In this document: positions 32,447-44,695 of the stretch, piece by piece | Position numbering within the stretch: the first letter of the stretch is position 1 | Layout of the letters: each line of letters starts with the position of its first letter | Source: Perilla frutescens | Taxonomy: Eukaryota; Streptophyta; Magnoliopsida; Lamiales; Lamiaceae | Length of the DNA: 64,000 nucleotides | Direction of reading: 5' to 3' | Assembly: GCA_026008535.1 (NCBI GenBank) | Contig: BRKX01000017.1 | Span: forward strand, 8,572,501 to 8,636,500 | The notes under the pieces: generated by a model | What the model was told of the DNA's origin: nothing | Databases searched by the model: none | Seen by the model: only the letters and a program-made list of their open reading frames with translations | Position numbers and translations under genes: made by a program

Positions 32447-33050
32447 TTAGGGGTCAACAACTTCAACACGGTGGTTTGACCATCTCCCTAAGAGTATGTG
32501 TGCTGCATCTATAGGAATAACATCGCACAAAACAATGTCAGAAAAATGATTGACAGTAAAAGAGACGTGTACCTGACCTGTCACACGAATGGAACCACGG
32601 TCTGTAAGCCATTGCAACTTGTAGGGCTTTGGATGCTTTGTAGTGGTGAGGGCTAACTTATCGACAACATACTGAGTGATTGCATTGATCATGTTGCCAC
32701 TGTCTATAATCATCGCACAAGTCTGATCTTTGATAGCAACTCGTGTGTAAAAGATGTTTTCACGCTGAGATTGCTCTTCGTCTTCACGATTGATATTCAG
32801 ACTGCGGATTGAAACTAGACTGACATGAGGTAAATGGGGTTCCTCATCTTCTGGCTCGACTTCAGGGACATTGACTGCAATGATGGCGTCGACCTGGGGC
32901 TTCTCTTTATCTTCACTGGCTGATTCAAGTCCATTTTATTCATTGAGGAACAGAACGCGTCGGTTTGGACATTGATTCTGAAAATGACCCCAACCTTGAC
33001 ATTTATGACACTGGATGTCACGGGCTCGATTAGGGGCTGCATTAGGCATC
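32447..33050 (-). pseudogene. Family A zinc knuckle and aspartic protease
   Basis: In element sense a CHKCQGWGHFQNQC-type knuckle (near 33020) is followed by a spacer and a retropepsin-like domain with MIIDSGNMINAI (near 32713) and AHILLGR. DSG is the catalytic motif. Frameshifts separate the knuckle, spacer and protease. RT does not follow. Confidence 0.85.
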
Positions 33051-33176
33051 ATATTGGACTGATTGGGCCGTTGGAATGGAGGCCTTGCAGGTGGTGCCGG
33101 TGTAGACTCGGGTCTACGGTTGGGCTGCGGTGTAGAACGGTCGAAACGCCGCTCGGGTGGTCCGGACTGACCTCGG

Positions 33177-34020
33177 GGTCATGTGGACTCAGTAGAAAGA
33201 GTAGAAGGTGATGTGGAATGTGTACCTTTATTCCAAGAAGGCCGTGTATGGGCTGCATTGTGGTGTGATCGACGGCGGCCTTCCCTTAGCTGCTTTTCCA
33301 CGACCGATGCGTACAGCACCATCCTTTCTACACTGTTGAAGTCCTTGAGCTTGACTTCACAAGCAATATCAGGATTCATACCTTCAATGTATCGAATGAT
33401 GGTAGCATTCAAGGTTTCCTGCTTTTCGACTCTGTTCAAGGCAGTCTCCAACTCTTTGTGGTATTCTTCAACTGATCTGGTGCCTTGTTTGATCCGGTTG
33501 AGCTTCTTCTCAAGCTCTCTTTCATAATGGACTGGAATGAAGTGACCTCGCATCAATCCTTTCATCTCTTCCCAAGTATCAATAGGAGGATTTCGATTTC
33601 TGCGCCTTCTCTCCTGCTGCATCTCCCACTATGAGGCTGCGTAGCCTCTAAACTCCAAACATGCTAGCTGCACCTTTTTGATCTCTAAAAAATCATAGCA
33701 TGTAAAGATTTTCTCTACCTTACGTTCCCAATCTAAGTAGATATCGGGGTCGTGAAGGCCTTCAAACTCCGGGATGCTCGTCTTGATGTTGTTGAGCATT
33801 CCATCTCTTTCATAATTATCGCCGCAGGCTGCACGCCTGTGAGGTGCTCGTGGTTGGCCACGACCTCGTTCCGAATGCTCATACTCGGCTTTTGAGCTCT
33901 TGTCTGAATAGTGTTCCTCCTCAGGCTCTTCTCAACGCTCGTTGCGTCTAGCTGGACCTTGAATGGCTTGAGTAATGGTCGGACGAGTGTTAGTGCGTTC
34001 AAAGGCATGCATAAACTGTT
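33177..34020 (-). pseudogene. Family A gag capsid
   Basis: The capsid domain has PEFEGLHDPDIYLDWERKVE, WEMQQERRRR, HYERELEKKLNRIKQGTRSV and EEYHKELETALNRV, the usual Retrotrans_gag motifs. The first 350 bp are shifted or interrupted; 33179-33622 is open. It ends in a Pro/Ser-rich stretch before the zinc knuckle. Confidence 0.88.
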
Positions 34021-35118
34021 AATCTTATCTGATAGGGCCTGGTGCTGTCTCTGGAAGTGCTTTGAAAGCGCTTCATACTAGTACTTAGGATCCCATTGTG
34101 GTGCTGGATCCGAATAAGACTCCATAGGTGCTTTGGACTGATCCAAAGAAGGTGTGGTCGATTTAGGGTCGACGTGTGGGGTCAAGGACGACTCCGGATG
34201 GTCTCCTTTCTTCATGTTACCTACAAAACGAACAAACATAAAGAAAAACAAGGTAGGACCTCACAATCTCACGTCACTCGTTTGTTTTCTCTCTTGATTT
34301 TACCACTCGTGTATCACTCAATATATGGGTGCACAGTGTGTGATAATTAGTGTAAAGGGGCTGATCAAAATTCTTAAGAGAATCGGCTCTCTAAAGTAGT
34401 ATTCACGGAAACAGCTTAATTACACTGGGAATGAAATGAGAATGCTACTCTTGGAACAAGGAGGAATTTGGTGATGTGTAATGAATAAGTATGATGGTGT
34501 GTATAGTAGGTGGTGATCGACTATGGTGGTGTAGGAGTGGTGGTCGATTAGGGTAGAATGAAGGTGGTAGTCGAGTATTAGGAAGGAAAAGGAAAGAATT
34601 AGATTAATTATTGAAGTCCCAATTAGATTAGGAAATCCAAAAATAAATCTAAGTAGGAAGAATGAAAGAATAGGAAATGATAAGGAAGGAAGAAACAAAG
34701 AAGGTAATAGGGTGATTTGGATGTGTATCAATTTATGTAACACAATCTAAATACCTTAATTAGCCTAGACTCTAGAAAGAAAGAACTAAAAATAAAATAT
34801 AACTCTAAAGGAAGTTACCAAAAAGAAAATAAACTTGGAGGGACAATTCCAAAAAGAAAACAAGACCTAAAAGGAAACAACCAACTATAGACTTGTACCA
34901 AAAGGAAGGTACCAAAAATAATGAAACACAAAAGGAAACAATGAATATACCTCTTTGTTTTTTAAATTCGCATTTTCTTCTTTTTTTATCCGATAATTCT
35001 TTTTTTTATCGTTTTTGTTTTTGTTTTTTTTATACGATCTATTTTTTACTATGAATGATGCGGAAAATAAAGTACAACTCGATCAAATTCAAAATAAAGA
35101 TATGAACTACGAACTAAA
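34021..35118 (-). other. Leader of the minus-strand family A element
   Basis: Non-coding leader between primer binding site and gag, rich in purine/pyrimidine tracts. It is homologous in part to 50840-51608 and 57860-58745 (for example the GAGAGACCGAATAAA-type A-rich part and the Ser/Pro-rich pyrimidine part). No independent gene was seen. Confidence 0.55.
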
Positions 35119-35121
35119 GCC

Positions 35122-35139
35122 AATCTGGCTTTGATACCA
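35122..35139 (-). other. Primer binding site of the minus-strand family A element
   Basis: On the minus strand it reads TGGTATCAAAGCCAGATT, five bases from the LTR end, and matches the initiator-tRNA-Met class with one change. Confidence 0.85.
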
Positions 35140-35144
35140 CTTTA

Positions 35145-36451
35145 TGATGTGACCCGAGCTAAGGATCGAACGCACGTCGACACGTAGGGGTTCTATGACT
35201 TCTAATGACTCGATAAATAACTGAAAATATGTGGAATAATAAATGACTAACAACGGAACAAACTAGACGATTAGAACTAAACAAAATACCTAGACTACGA
35301 CACACAAATAGAAACACAAAATCCAATCGATGGGGCTGTTTTAGAAGGGTGAATCGGCTGGAATGAAGGATGGGGTTGTGTGTGATGTTTAAGGTGAAGA
35401 ATGGCTAGGGTAGATAGGATATGATAGTGTTCGGATAAACTTACGATATATGTGCTCCAAACGTCGTGAAGAACACGTATAGACAAATCTGATCCGGAAC
35501 GACTTGGAATGACTTGGTGCTCGAACAATGGACTTGTGGAAGGATGTTGATATGGACGGCGGTGATGGTGGTTGACGTCGGTGTCGGCTGGAACAGCGGT
35601 GGTAGGGTAGATGCGAATCACAACCCGAAAGTTGCCTTGAATCTCGAACATACACAAGACCAAATTCTTTAAGTTGATCTTCAAGTAGCAAGTTCCCGAC
35701 AATCCCTCAATGTGAATTATAGAGTTTCCTTTGAATAAAACCTAGAGTTGCTAATTCTAAGAGTATGAATTTTCAATCAAAACTCACAAAGATTTATATG
35801 GGGTTGAGACAGTATTGAAGTAAAGCTTAATTAATCAAATAAAGTCTAAAGTATGAATGCCACATGGATCCTCTATTTATAATAGAGGTAATGGCTGAAA
35901 ATTAAAGGGATAGGGCCGAAAATCTATGGACTCCAAATAGATAAACTAGAACTAGGAAACTTCCTAAACTAGAATTCTATTCAAGGTAGAATATGTCTTA
36001 AATAAAACCTAGTCAACTATGACTAAAAGAAAACGAAAATTACACCAAATTAAATAATAAAATCTGACTTGACTATAGTCCAAATTAAATAAAAATAATT
36101 ATTGTAGTCTAATAAATCAATCCCCTTAATTAAATCATCAAGGGTCGATATTCTTTGGGCTTCTTCACCACTCGATCGTGGCCTTCAACACACGCACACA
36201 TGCACACGTTCACATGCACACATGCACTTTCTCATGTATTGCACTCCATGTCTTGCATGTCTTGATCTCCATCTTCCAACACCAATAAGGTCATCAACTT
36301 TGAGCTACCTTGCACGCCGTCTTCTTCCTCGAGCTTCTTCCTTATTGTTGATTGCAAATACTCTTGTAACTTCTTAGCTCGTAGGCAAGTAACGAGACCT
36401 TTGAATTGCAGATCGGGGTTTAGATCCTCAGTTCTATGGATGTCCTCATCA
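35145..36451 (-). repeat. 5' LTR of the minus-strand family A element, full length
   Basis: This 1307-bp LTR starts TGATGAGGACATCC on the minus strand and ends GGTCACATCA. The first 200 bases in element sense encode a tail with the LRAKKLQEYLQ motif and a stop, as in the solo copies. It also carries a CTATTATAAATAGAGG TATA-like box near 35875-35890. Confidence 0.92.
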
Positions 36452-37300
36452 GAAAGTATTGAGATCTCTAAGAGGTTTGCTTATAAGGTTGCTGCCATTA
36501 AAGAAGCAAATGACATCAAAAGTATGAGATTGCACGAGCTGATGGGATCTCTCAGGACCTTTGAGATGAATCTTGAAGAAGATAAGTACATGAATAAAGA
36601 TAAATGAATTGTCTTAAAAGCTGAAACTTCAGAAAAAGTTCTTAAAAAAGTTCATAAATATGTTCTTGATGAAGATATACTGAATTCTATAGTTCTGATC
36701 ATGAAGAATTTTCAGAAAGATGTTTAAAAGGGCTGGAAACCAACCTATATCCAAATTCAACAACATGAAGCAAAACTCTCGTAAGTCTTCCAATATGAAC
36801 AATACTGTTCTAGTATGTGTGAAGGCTTTGGACACATTTAGAAAGAATGTACTAATACTCTAAAGAAGAAGAAAAGCTATTGTGCCTCTATGAGTGAAGA
36901 AGAAACAAGTTCTAGTGGTTTAGACTCAGAAGATAGACCTATAGCTTTCACAGCCACGGAGAAAAATGAGTTACATGTTGATCCTTTTGCTATTCAACAT
37001 GAATCAGATGATGATGAAATTAGTGACATCAATCTTGAAAAATCTTATCAAGAGATGTTCAACAAGTGACTAGAGGTTGTTGAAATCAATAAACAACTTG
37101 TTGTACAGAATTCGAAAATTAACCAAGAAAAGAATCAACTGATAGATAAGGAAGCAGTCCTGCAAAAGACCATCTGTGATCAAAAGAATGAGATTGAGCA
37201 AGTCAATGAAGACCTGACGGTGTTTATGAAAAATATCAGAATGCTCAACAATGGTATTAAGAATCTAGATGAGATTCTTAACTCAAGACAGACCTAAGGT
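36452..37300 (+). pseudogene. Copia Y gag, right part with coiled coil
   Basis: Gag resumes after the right GAAAG duplication with RFAYKVAAIKEANDIKSMRL and HELMGSLRTFEMNLEE. It continues into a heptad-rich stretch (about 37075-37290, NKQLVVQNSKINQEKNQL and onward) typical of the long gag C-terminus of SIRE-like elements. Several stops and shifts are present. Confidence 0.8.
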
Positions 37301-37510
37301 ACGCTATGGTCTTGGATACTCAAGATAAAACTCTGGGAAGATAGAGTTTTATCAAAGCCAATGAGGAACTTGATAAAAACAAAGATGTTCAAATAAAAGT
37401 TTAGAACATTATCAAGAACGTTCCTTCTCAGAATGTGCTTTACAAGAAGATCTCTTCCAGAAACATGCCAATGTTGCCTTCCACACACATTTAATAGGAG
37501 AAAGATCACC

Positions 37511-37552
37511 TGCCATTATTGTGAGATTCTTGGACACATCAGACCACATTGT
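37511..37552 (+). pseudogene. Copia Y gag zinc knuckle
   Basis: CHYCEILGHIRPHC matches CX2CX4HX4C, the RNA-binding knuckle of gag. Confidence 0.85.
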
Positions 37553-37666
37553 AAAGAATATCTTAGAGATTTATAAAGAATGAGGAGAAGATTTGTGCCT
37601 AAGGAAGTCAAAGTTACAGCTCTACGATAGGACTGGAAAAAGCAAATCACACCTGAGAAGAAGTGA

Positions 37667-38082
37667 GTGGTCAAGAAGCAACATGTTAGCATGCTTGCTC
37701 ACACGTCGCTTAGAGCTGAGAGTTCAAGAAACTGGTATTTTGACAGTGGATGTTCAAAGCACATGACATGTGACAAAGCAGTGGTGAAAAATTTGAAGAC
37801 CTATTCATCTGACTTTGTGACCTTCGGAGATAGAAATAGGGAAAAAGTCATGGGAAAAAGAGTTCTTGATGTAGAAGACATGCCAAACCTGAAAAGGCTA
37901 TGCTAGTGGATGGATTGAAAGCTAATTCGATTAGCATAAGTCAGCTATGCGATGATAATATGAATGTGGTCTTCACCAAAAATGATTGCAAGGTCTACAG
38001 GAAGACAACGAAGTTTTCATGGAAGGAAAGAGATCATCTAACAACTGTTATCGGCTCAACATTTACTCAGAACATTCAATAA
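37667..38082 (+). pseudogene. Copia Y aspartic protease region
   Basis: WYFDSGCSKHMTCDK carries the DSG catalytic triad motif. The following text includes FVTFGDRN and, after a frame change near 37900, LKANSISISQLCDDNMNVVF, the usual copia bridge between protease and integrase. Confidence 0.85.
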
Positions 38083-38097
38083 CCTATCAGAAAACAT

Positions 38098-38990
38098 CCT
38101 TGGATGAAACTGAGTTATGGCATCAGAAGCTTGGCCATATTCACTTCAGGAATCTATAAAAGCTGATCAACAAAGATATGATTAGAGGGATACCAAAGAT
38201 CAAGGTTGACTATGACAAAGTATATGGACCATGTCAATTAGGGAAGTAAATCAGATCACAACACAATGATGTTTAACACACTACCTCTAGCAAAGTCTTA
38301 TATCTGCTCCACATGGATCTAATGGGACCGATGGCTACAGAAAGCTATGGAGGAAAGAGGTATGTGTTTGTCTACATTAATGATTTCTCTAGGTATATCT
38401 AGGTATAATTCTTAAGAGACAAGACATAAATGTTTTTAATCTTCAAGAAATTGGCTAGTAAGCTTTATGTGGAAAAAGGTGTTTCCATTATGAGAATCAG
38501 AGGTGATCATGGAAATGAGTTTGCGAACAAGCAATTTGATGACTACTGTGAAGAGCTTGAGATCAACGATTAATATTCTGCCCTAAAGACCCCACAACAG
38601 AATAGAGTAGTTGAGAGAAAGAAAAGATCACTTCAAGAGATAGCCTGAGCTATGATTGCTGGAAACAATATTGCTACACACTTCTGGGCTGAAGCTATCA
38701 ACACTGTCTGTCATATCAGCAATAGAATTCATGGCAGACCAAGGACATCAATGAAACCCTATGAATTGTGAAATAAAAGGAAGCCTACTGTGAAGTACTT
38801 CCACATATTCGGGTGCACATATTATATTCTCAATGATAGAGAATATCTGATAAAGATGGAGAATCGAAGAGTTGAATGAATATTTCTTGGATATGCAAGG
38901 AACAACAAGGCTTACAGAGTATACAACACTGAGACCAGAGCTGTAATTGAATCAATCAATGTCAAGTTCGATAATGCTCAGGACTTCAAG
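38098..38990 (+). pseudogene. Copia Y integrase (GAG-pre-integrase plus core)
   Basis: Starts with LWHQKLGHI (pre-integrase H...H) and CQLGK, then HMDLMGPM (first catalytic Asp), IRGDHGNEF (second Asp) and QNRVVERK (Glu). At least eight stops lie in the frame. The catalytic Asp-Asp-Glu positions can still be recognised. Confidence 0.85.
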
Positions 38991-39261
38991 AGTAATGATG
39001 AGGAAGATGTTCACCAAGATATCTTTGAACACTTTGATGAACGTACTAAGAAATCAAACAACAATAATGAAGAACCTATTGCTACTCCCATAAAAACATA
39101 CAAACATATTGCCAAGAGCCATCCAACTACTATAGTCATTGGAGATGTAAATGATGCATTAAAGACAAGAAGCAGAGCAAAAGTTTAAGAACACATATCC
39201 AACTTCCGCTTCACATCACAAATTGAGCCAAATAATGTAAAGGAGGCTCTACTAGATTAAT

Positions 39262-40080
39262 ATTGGATCGAAGCCATGCAAGAAGAACTTATGCAATTTA
39301 GAAAGAATGATGTTTGGGATCTTGTTCCAGCTCCAAAAGATGTCAATATTATTGGAACAAAGTGGATCTTCAGAAACAAGACTGATGAAAAAGAAAACAT
39401 AACCAGAAACAAAGCAAGGCTAGTTACTCAAGGCTACTCTCAGATTGAAGGGATTGACTTTGATGAAACTTTTGCTACTGTGATAAGACTGGAATCTGTA
39501 AGATTACTTCTTGCCATAGCCTGCCAGCTAAAGTTCAAGCTATATCAGAGGGATGTAAATAGTGTCTTTCTCAATGGCTTTTTCAAAAAACCTGTGTATG
39601 TTGCTCAACCTAAATGATTTGAAGATCCTCACTTTCCAGATCATGTATACAAGCTCAAGAAAGCCCTATATGGTCTGAAACAAGCTTATCGCGTTTGGTA
39701 TGAAAGACTTACAAATTACTTGCTAAGCAAATGCTATAGAAGAGGAGAGAAGACAAGACATTGTTTATCAGGAAGGAGAACAATGCTGTTATCATCGTCC
39801 AATTATATGTTGATAATATCATATTTGGATTAATGTCTGAGAAGATGGTCAAGAACTTTATCAAGGACATGGAAACTGAATTTGAGATTAGCTTAGTTGG
39901 AGATCTGAAATACTTCCTAGGCCTACAGATCAAGCAAATAGATGAAGGTATCTTCATATCTCAATCCAAATATGCTAAGAATCTTGTCAAGAAGTTTGGT
40001 CTGGAAAGCTGCAAACACAAGAGGATTCCATTCGGGACATCAACAAAGAGCACCAAGAATGATGCTGGAACTGAAGTAGA
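39262..40080 (+). pseudogene. Copia Y reverse transcriptase
   Basis: Begins WIEAMQEELMQFRKNDVWDL and has GTKWIFRNK, RLVTQGYSQ and KALYGLKQA. The catalytic box reads YVDN (39806-39817), so one of the paired aspartates is lost. Stops and a short deletion near 39735 also break the frame. Confidence 0.88.
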
Positions 40081-40084
40081 TTAG

Positions 40085-40544
40085 ACTCTCTACAGAAGTA
40101 TGATTAGAAGCTTGTTATATCTAACTACAAGCACGTTTGGCATAACATATAGTGTTGGAGTTTGTGCTAGATATCAAGCATGTCCAAAACAAAGTCACAT
40201 CAACGCTGTAAAGAACATCGTCAAGTATGTTAATGGAACAATTGAGTATGGACTCTAGTATTCTACTGACACAAATTCAAGCATTGTGGCTTATAGTGAT
40301 GCAGACTGGGCAGGCTCCCTAGATGATAGAAAAATAACATCATGTGCTTGTTTCTTTCTAGGAAACAATCTTTTTTCCTGGTTCAACAAGAAGTAAAATA
40401 GCATATCTCTCTCAATAGCTGAAGCCGAGTACATTACAATGGGAAGCAACTGTACTCAAAATGTGTGGAATCTATAGATGATGAAGGACTATGAAGAAGC
40501 CATGATGTCTCCATACTATTCTATGACAACATGAGCGCTATCAA
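40085..40544 (+). pseudogene. Copia Y RNase H, truncated
   Basis: Carries YSDADWAGSLDDRKITS and SIAEAEYIT, the conserved copia RNase H segments, with stops. It ends abruptly at 40544 after MSAI, where the LTR of element X begins. Confidence 0.82.
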
Positions 40545-41711
40545 TGTTAGTCTTATATACTGGAAGGCTTATCTTTTGTATACATGCTATGTTACATTGT
40601 TTTGATGATACAGATTGAATAAATTATTACAGTCACTGTGTGCATTTATTTATTATTATATTTATCTGCCAGTTCTATATACTTGTATTATAAATGATAT
40701 AGTGTGTGGATATACACACACGGTAAAGATTATCTCATTAGATCCCTTGTAAAGTATTAAAAAGCTCACGACTTAGATGGTCTTGAACCAACCATCGATA
40801 CACCGTAGAATAATCTAATAGTTAGTTTATCTTGACTATCTAATTATTCTAGTACGCTGATTTGTGTATTGAGCAGGATCACAATAGGATACTATTCTCT
40901 ATTCTGACCTTAAGTGAGAGAATAAAGATCCACATAGTTTGGGTTCTTAAGCCATATATATTGGCAGACATATATATTTTATGGTATTACTTTGACTTGT
41001 CAATGAGTGAGATTCTCAGATAGGATCAACAAACTCGATATCTTGGGCAGTATCATATACATATATGATGGGTCGTGTAATGGGTATGGTCACCGTATCC
41101 TGATGATCCAGGTTGATGATGTCCCCTTGAGGAAGCACATAGTTCATGTGAAATATCTGTAGGTGGAATTTATTCCATATTCAATCTTATGTGATACTAC
41201 TCAAGGAACAAACAGTTAATTAATTATAGCTGTCAGAAGCTTACATAATTAATTAATGGACATTATATCTTAAACATGGAGAATGGCTGGACTAAAGAAC
41301 AAAGCATATTGGGAAATATGTATTAAATTAGTAGGTCAGTATTATTTCTTTAGTGGAATAAAAATAATACTTGATGCATTTAATTATATCCTAAATTTAT
41401 TGGATATTGGAAATTAAATAAATTTATCAGGCCAATTTAATATTCTTCTAGATTCTTTTGTTGCCCAATATAATTGAAGTGGACTAGGGATGGAAGAAGA
41501 GTGAGAGGCCCAAACCCATTAGGGTTTGAGAAGGGATTTTCGTCCCCCTCCTTATTTATTAAGGAGGGGGGACAAAATTACACGTAATATCAGCCCCTCT
41601 TTTGTGCTATCTTAAATTTATATGAACACATAAAGTATGATATGCATGATGTTAGGATTAATGAGAAACCAATTAGATTTTATGGATGTTTAATTCGAAA
41701 AAATCCTAACA
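40545..41711 (+). repeat. 5' LTR of copia element X
   Basis: Starts TGTTAGTCTTATATACTGG, ends AATCCTAACA and is 1167 bp long. It is followed directly by a primer binding site. It interrupts the RNase H of copia Y after ATCAA (40540-40544), the presumed left target duplication. The partner LTR is outside the window. The inverted relative at 29597-30597 is the same family. Confidence 0.88.
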
Positions 41712-41713
41712 AC

Positions 41714-41728
41714 TGGTATCAGAGCGGG
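41714..41728 (+). other. Primer binding site of copia element X
   Basis: TGGTATCAGAGCGGG, two bases after the LTR end, initiator-tRNA-Met type. Confidence 0.9.
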
Positions 41729-41805
41729 TTTGGCACTGCCCTAGTATTAGTCCTAGGTGTTTTTCGATATATATGTTTAAATTTGATGATGAATTTATGA
41801 TGTCT

Positions 41806-41810
41806 AAATT
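41806..41810. repeat. Target-site duplication AAATT, left
   Basis: Matches 47465-47469 and flanks the large solo LTR in the leader of copia X. Confidence 0.9.
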
Positions 41811-43255
41811 TGTAAAACCCCAGATTTTCAGATAATGATTAGAGGATTCTTAATAGTAATTAATTAGTTAAGGAAGAAATTTAAATAAGGTTTAAGTGAA
41901 GTCAGATATCAACCACGACTTTAGAGGTCAGTTTTCGTGAAATCGTCTTTTCGAAAATTTTAATCTTAACTCTGTTTTGGTCAATCTTGGTCTCGTTAGA
42001 AAGGTTTTAACTCAAGGAGTGTGTCGGTGTTCCCGGAATTCTATTCTGAAGTCATTTGAGTTCCCGATGATGAAAAACGTATTTAAAGGGTGAATGAATA
42101 GTAACTTTTACGTGTGTTCGTGTTTTGAGAAATTTATGAAATCCTGCTTGTTTATCTGAGTCTTGTTCTGTCAGGACCTTCTTATGGGAAATGACTTAAG
42201 GAATCCGTTCACGTTCACAGATTTCCATTCTGAGGTCAATCGAACGCTCGGAAGCAAAATCTGTCAGTCTAAGTGAATAGTAAAAATTAATTCAGAAAAA
42301 GGAATCTTGGCTTTTTTTTCTTCTGATGATCCCATCTTCATCCCGAGTCAAGTTAGCTCACTAGTATTCAAGCCAACGAGTCTTCCGATATTTTTAGATT
42401 TCGTGTCTGAGGTCATTTGGACCTCGACATCGAATAAAGTAGCTTTTAACCGAACCCGGGGTAATTTTTGCAGTGTTCCTACACAACAATGGCTTCCAAG
42501 GGAAGCCAAAGCTCCCCTTATAAATAAAGCATCCCCCTTCATTTTCATTTGCTCATTCACCATCCATTCATTTCCAAGTTGAGAGAGTGGGAAAGCTTTG
42601 AGAGCCAAGAGAGTTCTGTCGAAGCAAAACACGTTCTTCATGAGTGTTCTACAAAACGACGAGCGGAGTGGAATGGAAGGGATGCGGTGAGGGAAGGTGC
42701 TAGGGGCGTCGTTGGGTTGTAGCAGGTGGCTTTGCCGCTGTTGCAACTCGATGAGACGCCGAGCTAGCCACCTTCCTTCGACGCACCTAACTCCGTCCAT
42801 TCTTGTTCGTCGGTCTCGATTTCTATTTCCTTTCTTATCTTTTAAATTCCATATTTACTTTTCGTTCTTCGTGTTCTTCATGTTCTTCGTTATTATTCAT
42901 TTACTTTCCGTCTAAAGTTGTATTTTGATTCTTGTTGAAGTTCCAAGTTAATAGCATTTCTGTTATATTGCTCGTTGTTATTCTCGTTATTATTCTCGTC
43001 ATTATTTCTCGTAATTAGTCTCGTTTATTCCGTTAAGGTTCCATTCAAGTTATATTTAAGTTTTCATCATTATTTTAAATATTCAAGGAGGATTGTTATG
43101 TTTATTCCATTATAATACTGATTTCTTTTTAAGTTTAAGGCATGTCCATTTCTATGTTTTATTAAAAGTTCTAAGCCTTTTTCCAAGTTTGAAATGTCGA
43201 GGAAAGGGAGAGGCGAACGAGTAACGCCTCGACTAATACTTCGATCGAAAGTTTC

Positions 43256-44474
43256 TGATGAGGACATCCATAGCAATGAGGAACTCAATCCAGAGTTGCA
43301 ATTCAAAGGCCCCGTCACAAGACTACGAGCTAAGAAGTTGCAAGATTTTTTGCAAGCTACAATTCGCAAGAAGCTCGAAGATGAAGACGGCGTGCAAGGA
43401 AGCATGAAGATGATGACCTTGTTGAAGATGGAAGATGGAGATCAAGACTTGGAGTGCATTGCATGAGGACGTATACGTGTGCATGTGAATGTGCATGTGT
43501 GCGTGTGATTGAAGGCCACGACCAAGTTGAAGAAGCCCAAAGTTTTCGGCCCTTAATGATCCAATTAAGGGGATTGATTTATTATTAGACTATAGTATTT
43601 TATTTATTTAATTTAGTCTATAGTTTAATTCAGTTTATTTAATTATTTTGGATGTGATTTTCGATTATATTGAGTCATAGTTTGATTAGGATTTTAGATA
43701 AGGCAAGATCTACAAGTTCTACCTTAAATAGAATTCTAGTTTAGGAAATTTCCTAGTTCTATTCTAGTTTGTTTTGGAGTCATTATTTTCGGCCATAACA
43801 CATATAATTTTCGGCTATGCTCTATTATAAATAGAGCCTCACTGTGACATTCATACTTTAGACTATATTTGAATTATTAAGCCTTTGCTTTCAATATCGT
43901 CTCAACCATTTAATCTTTTGTGAGTTTAGATATCAAAATTCATACTCTTAGATTTAGCACTTCTCAGTTTTACAAAGGGAATTCGCCGTCCACGTTCGAG
44001 GGATCGTCGGAGACTCGCTAATCGAAGAACAACTTAAAGAATTTGGCCTTGTGTACGTTTGAGATTCAAGGCAACTTTCAGGTTGTGATTCACATCGACA
44101 AACCACCTTCCATAGCCGCCGTTCGACGTCAACCATCCATCAACAAACGTCCGTTCCAAGTCAGCCCATTCGTGTTCAAGTTCATCTTCAATCCGTAAGT
44201 CCGTTTTATCTCTATCATACCCTATCTACTCTAGCCTTCTAAACCTATTCCATATCATCGTTCATCATCATCACCATCGACCCTAAACCCGTTCCAAAAC
44301 AGCCCTATCTTTGTTTGGATTTGTGTTATTTTGTGTGTCATTGTCTAGGTATTTTAGTTGAGTCTTAGTCGTCTAGATAATCGAGTATCGTTCCCTTACT
44401 TCACCGACGTAGTTTTAATCCTTAGCTTCCACATATTTGTGTCGTGTTGTGTCCCATAGGCCCGGGTCACATCA
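43256..44474 (+). mobile_element. Solo LTR of Ty3/gypsy family A (TSD GTTTC)
   Basis: A 1219-bp LTR, TGATGAGGACATCC to GGGTCACATCA, with perfect GTTTC duplications at 43251-43255 and 44475-44479. The open frame entering it at 43194 is a chimera: about 20 codons of older LTR sequence followed by the family tail with GPVTRLRAKKLQDFLQ and a stop at 43464-43466. TATA-like TATTATAAATAGAGCC lies near 43830. Confidence 0.95.
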
Positions 44475-44484
44475 GTTTCGGAAG

Positions 44485-44695
44485 TTCATGAAGGAGCACG
44501 GACCGTGTAAATGTTGCACAGCCCGTGTAGAGCCGTCCAGAACTCTTGGTCTCAATTTCTGAAGGGACTGCACGGACCATGCAAGGCTTGCATGGCCCGT
44601 GTTGAAAAGTTTGGGTATTTTATTTCTCTCCCATTAATTAGCATGGCCCGTGCTATGCTTACACAGTCCGTGCAATACCTCTGCCGCCATGTTTG
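44485..44695. repeat. Cluster of CACGGnCCGTG-like inverted motifs
   Basis: Variants such as CACGGACCGTG, CACAGCCCGTG, CACGGACCATG, CATGGCCCGTG and CACAGTCCGTG occur about every 30-60 bp within the Tekay-like solo LTR. Each is close to self-complementary. They are probably part of the LTR regulatory region. Confidence 0.65.

Larger units (their letters stand above)
30925..36451 (-). mobile_element. Ty3/gypsy family A element in copia Y gag, minus strand, pol core deleted
   Basis: Plus-strand ends are TGATGTGACC and CTCATCA, with TSD GAAAG on both sides. The element-sense order (reading minus) is 5' LTR (36451-35145), primer binding site (35139), leader, gag (34020-33177), zinc knuckle and protease (33050-32447), a short foldback junction (32436-32121), then a truncated 3' LTR (about 32120-30925). 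RT, RNase H and integrase are absent. The 3' LTR lacks about 180 bp at its start compared with the other LTR. Confidence 0.92.
30598..40544 (+). mobile_element. Decayed Ty1/copia element Y (SIRE-like), both ends missing
   Basis: Once the family A insertion (30925-36451) is set aside, the domains read gag, zinc knuckle, DSG protease, integrase, RT and RNase H in copia order. The long coiled-coil gag tail and the protease context WYFDSGCSKHMT suggest the SIRE/Maximus type. The N-terminal part of gag and the 5' LTR are missing on the left, and the end of RNase H is cut at 40544 by the LTR of element X. Many in-frame stops show it is the oldest layer. Confidence 0.88.

Noticed and set aside
42307..42915. 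Overlapping frames of 91, 150 and 72 codons
   Set aside because: They lie within the Tekay-like solo LTR, overlap on opposite strands and show no motif.
43194..43466. A 90-codon open frame that looks like a gene
   Set aside because: It crosses the left boundary of a solo LTR with a perfect TSD. The first third is older LTR sequence and the rest is the family A tail, so it is a chimera, not a host gene.
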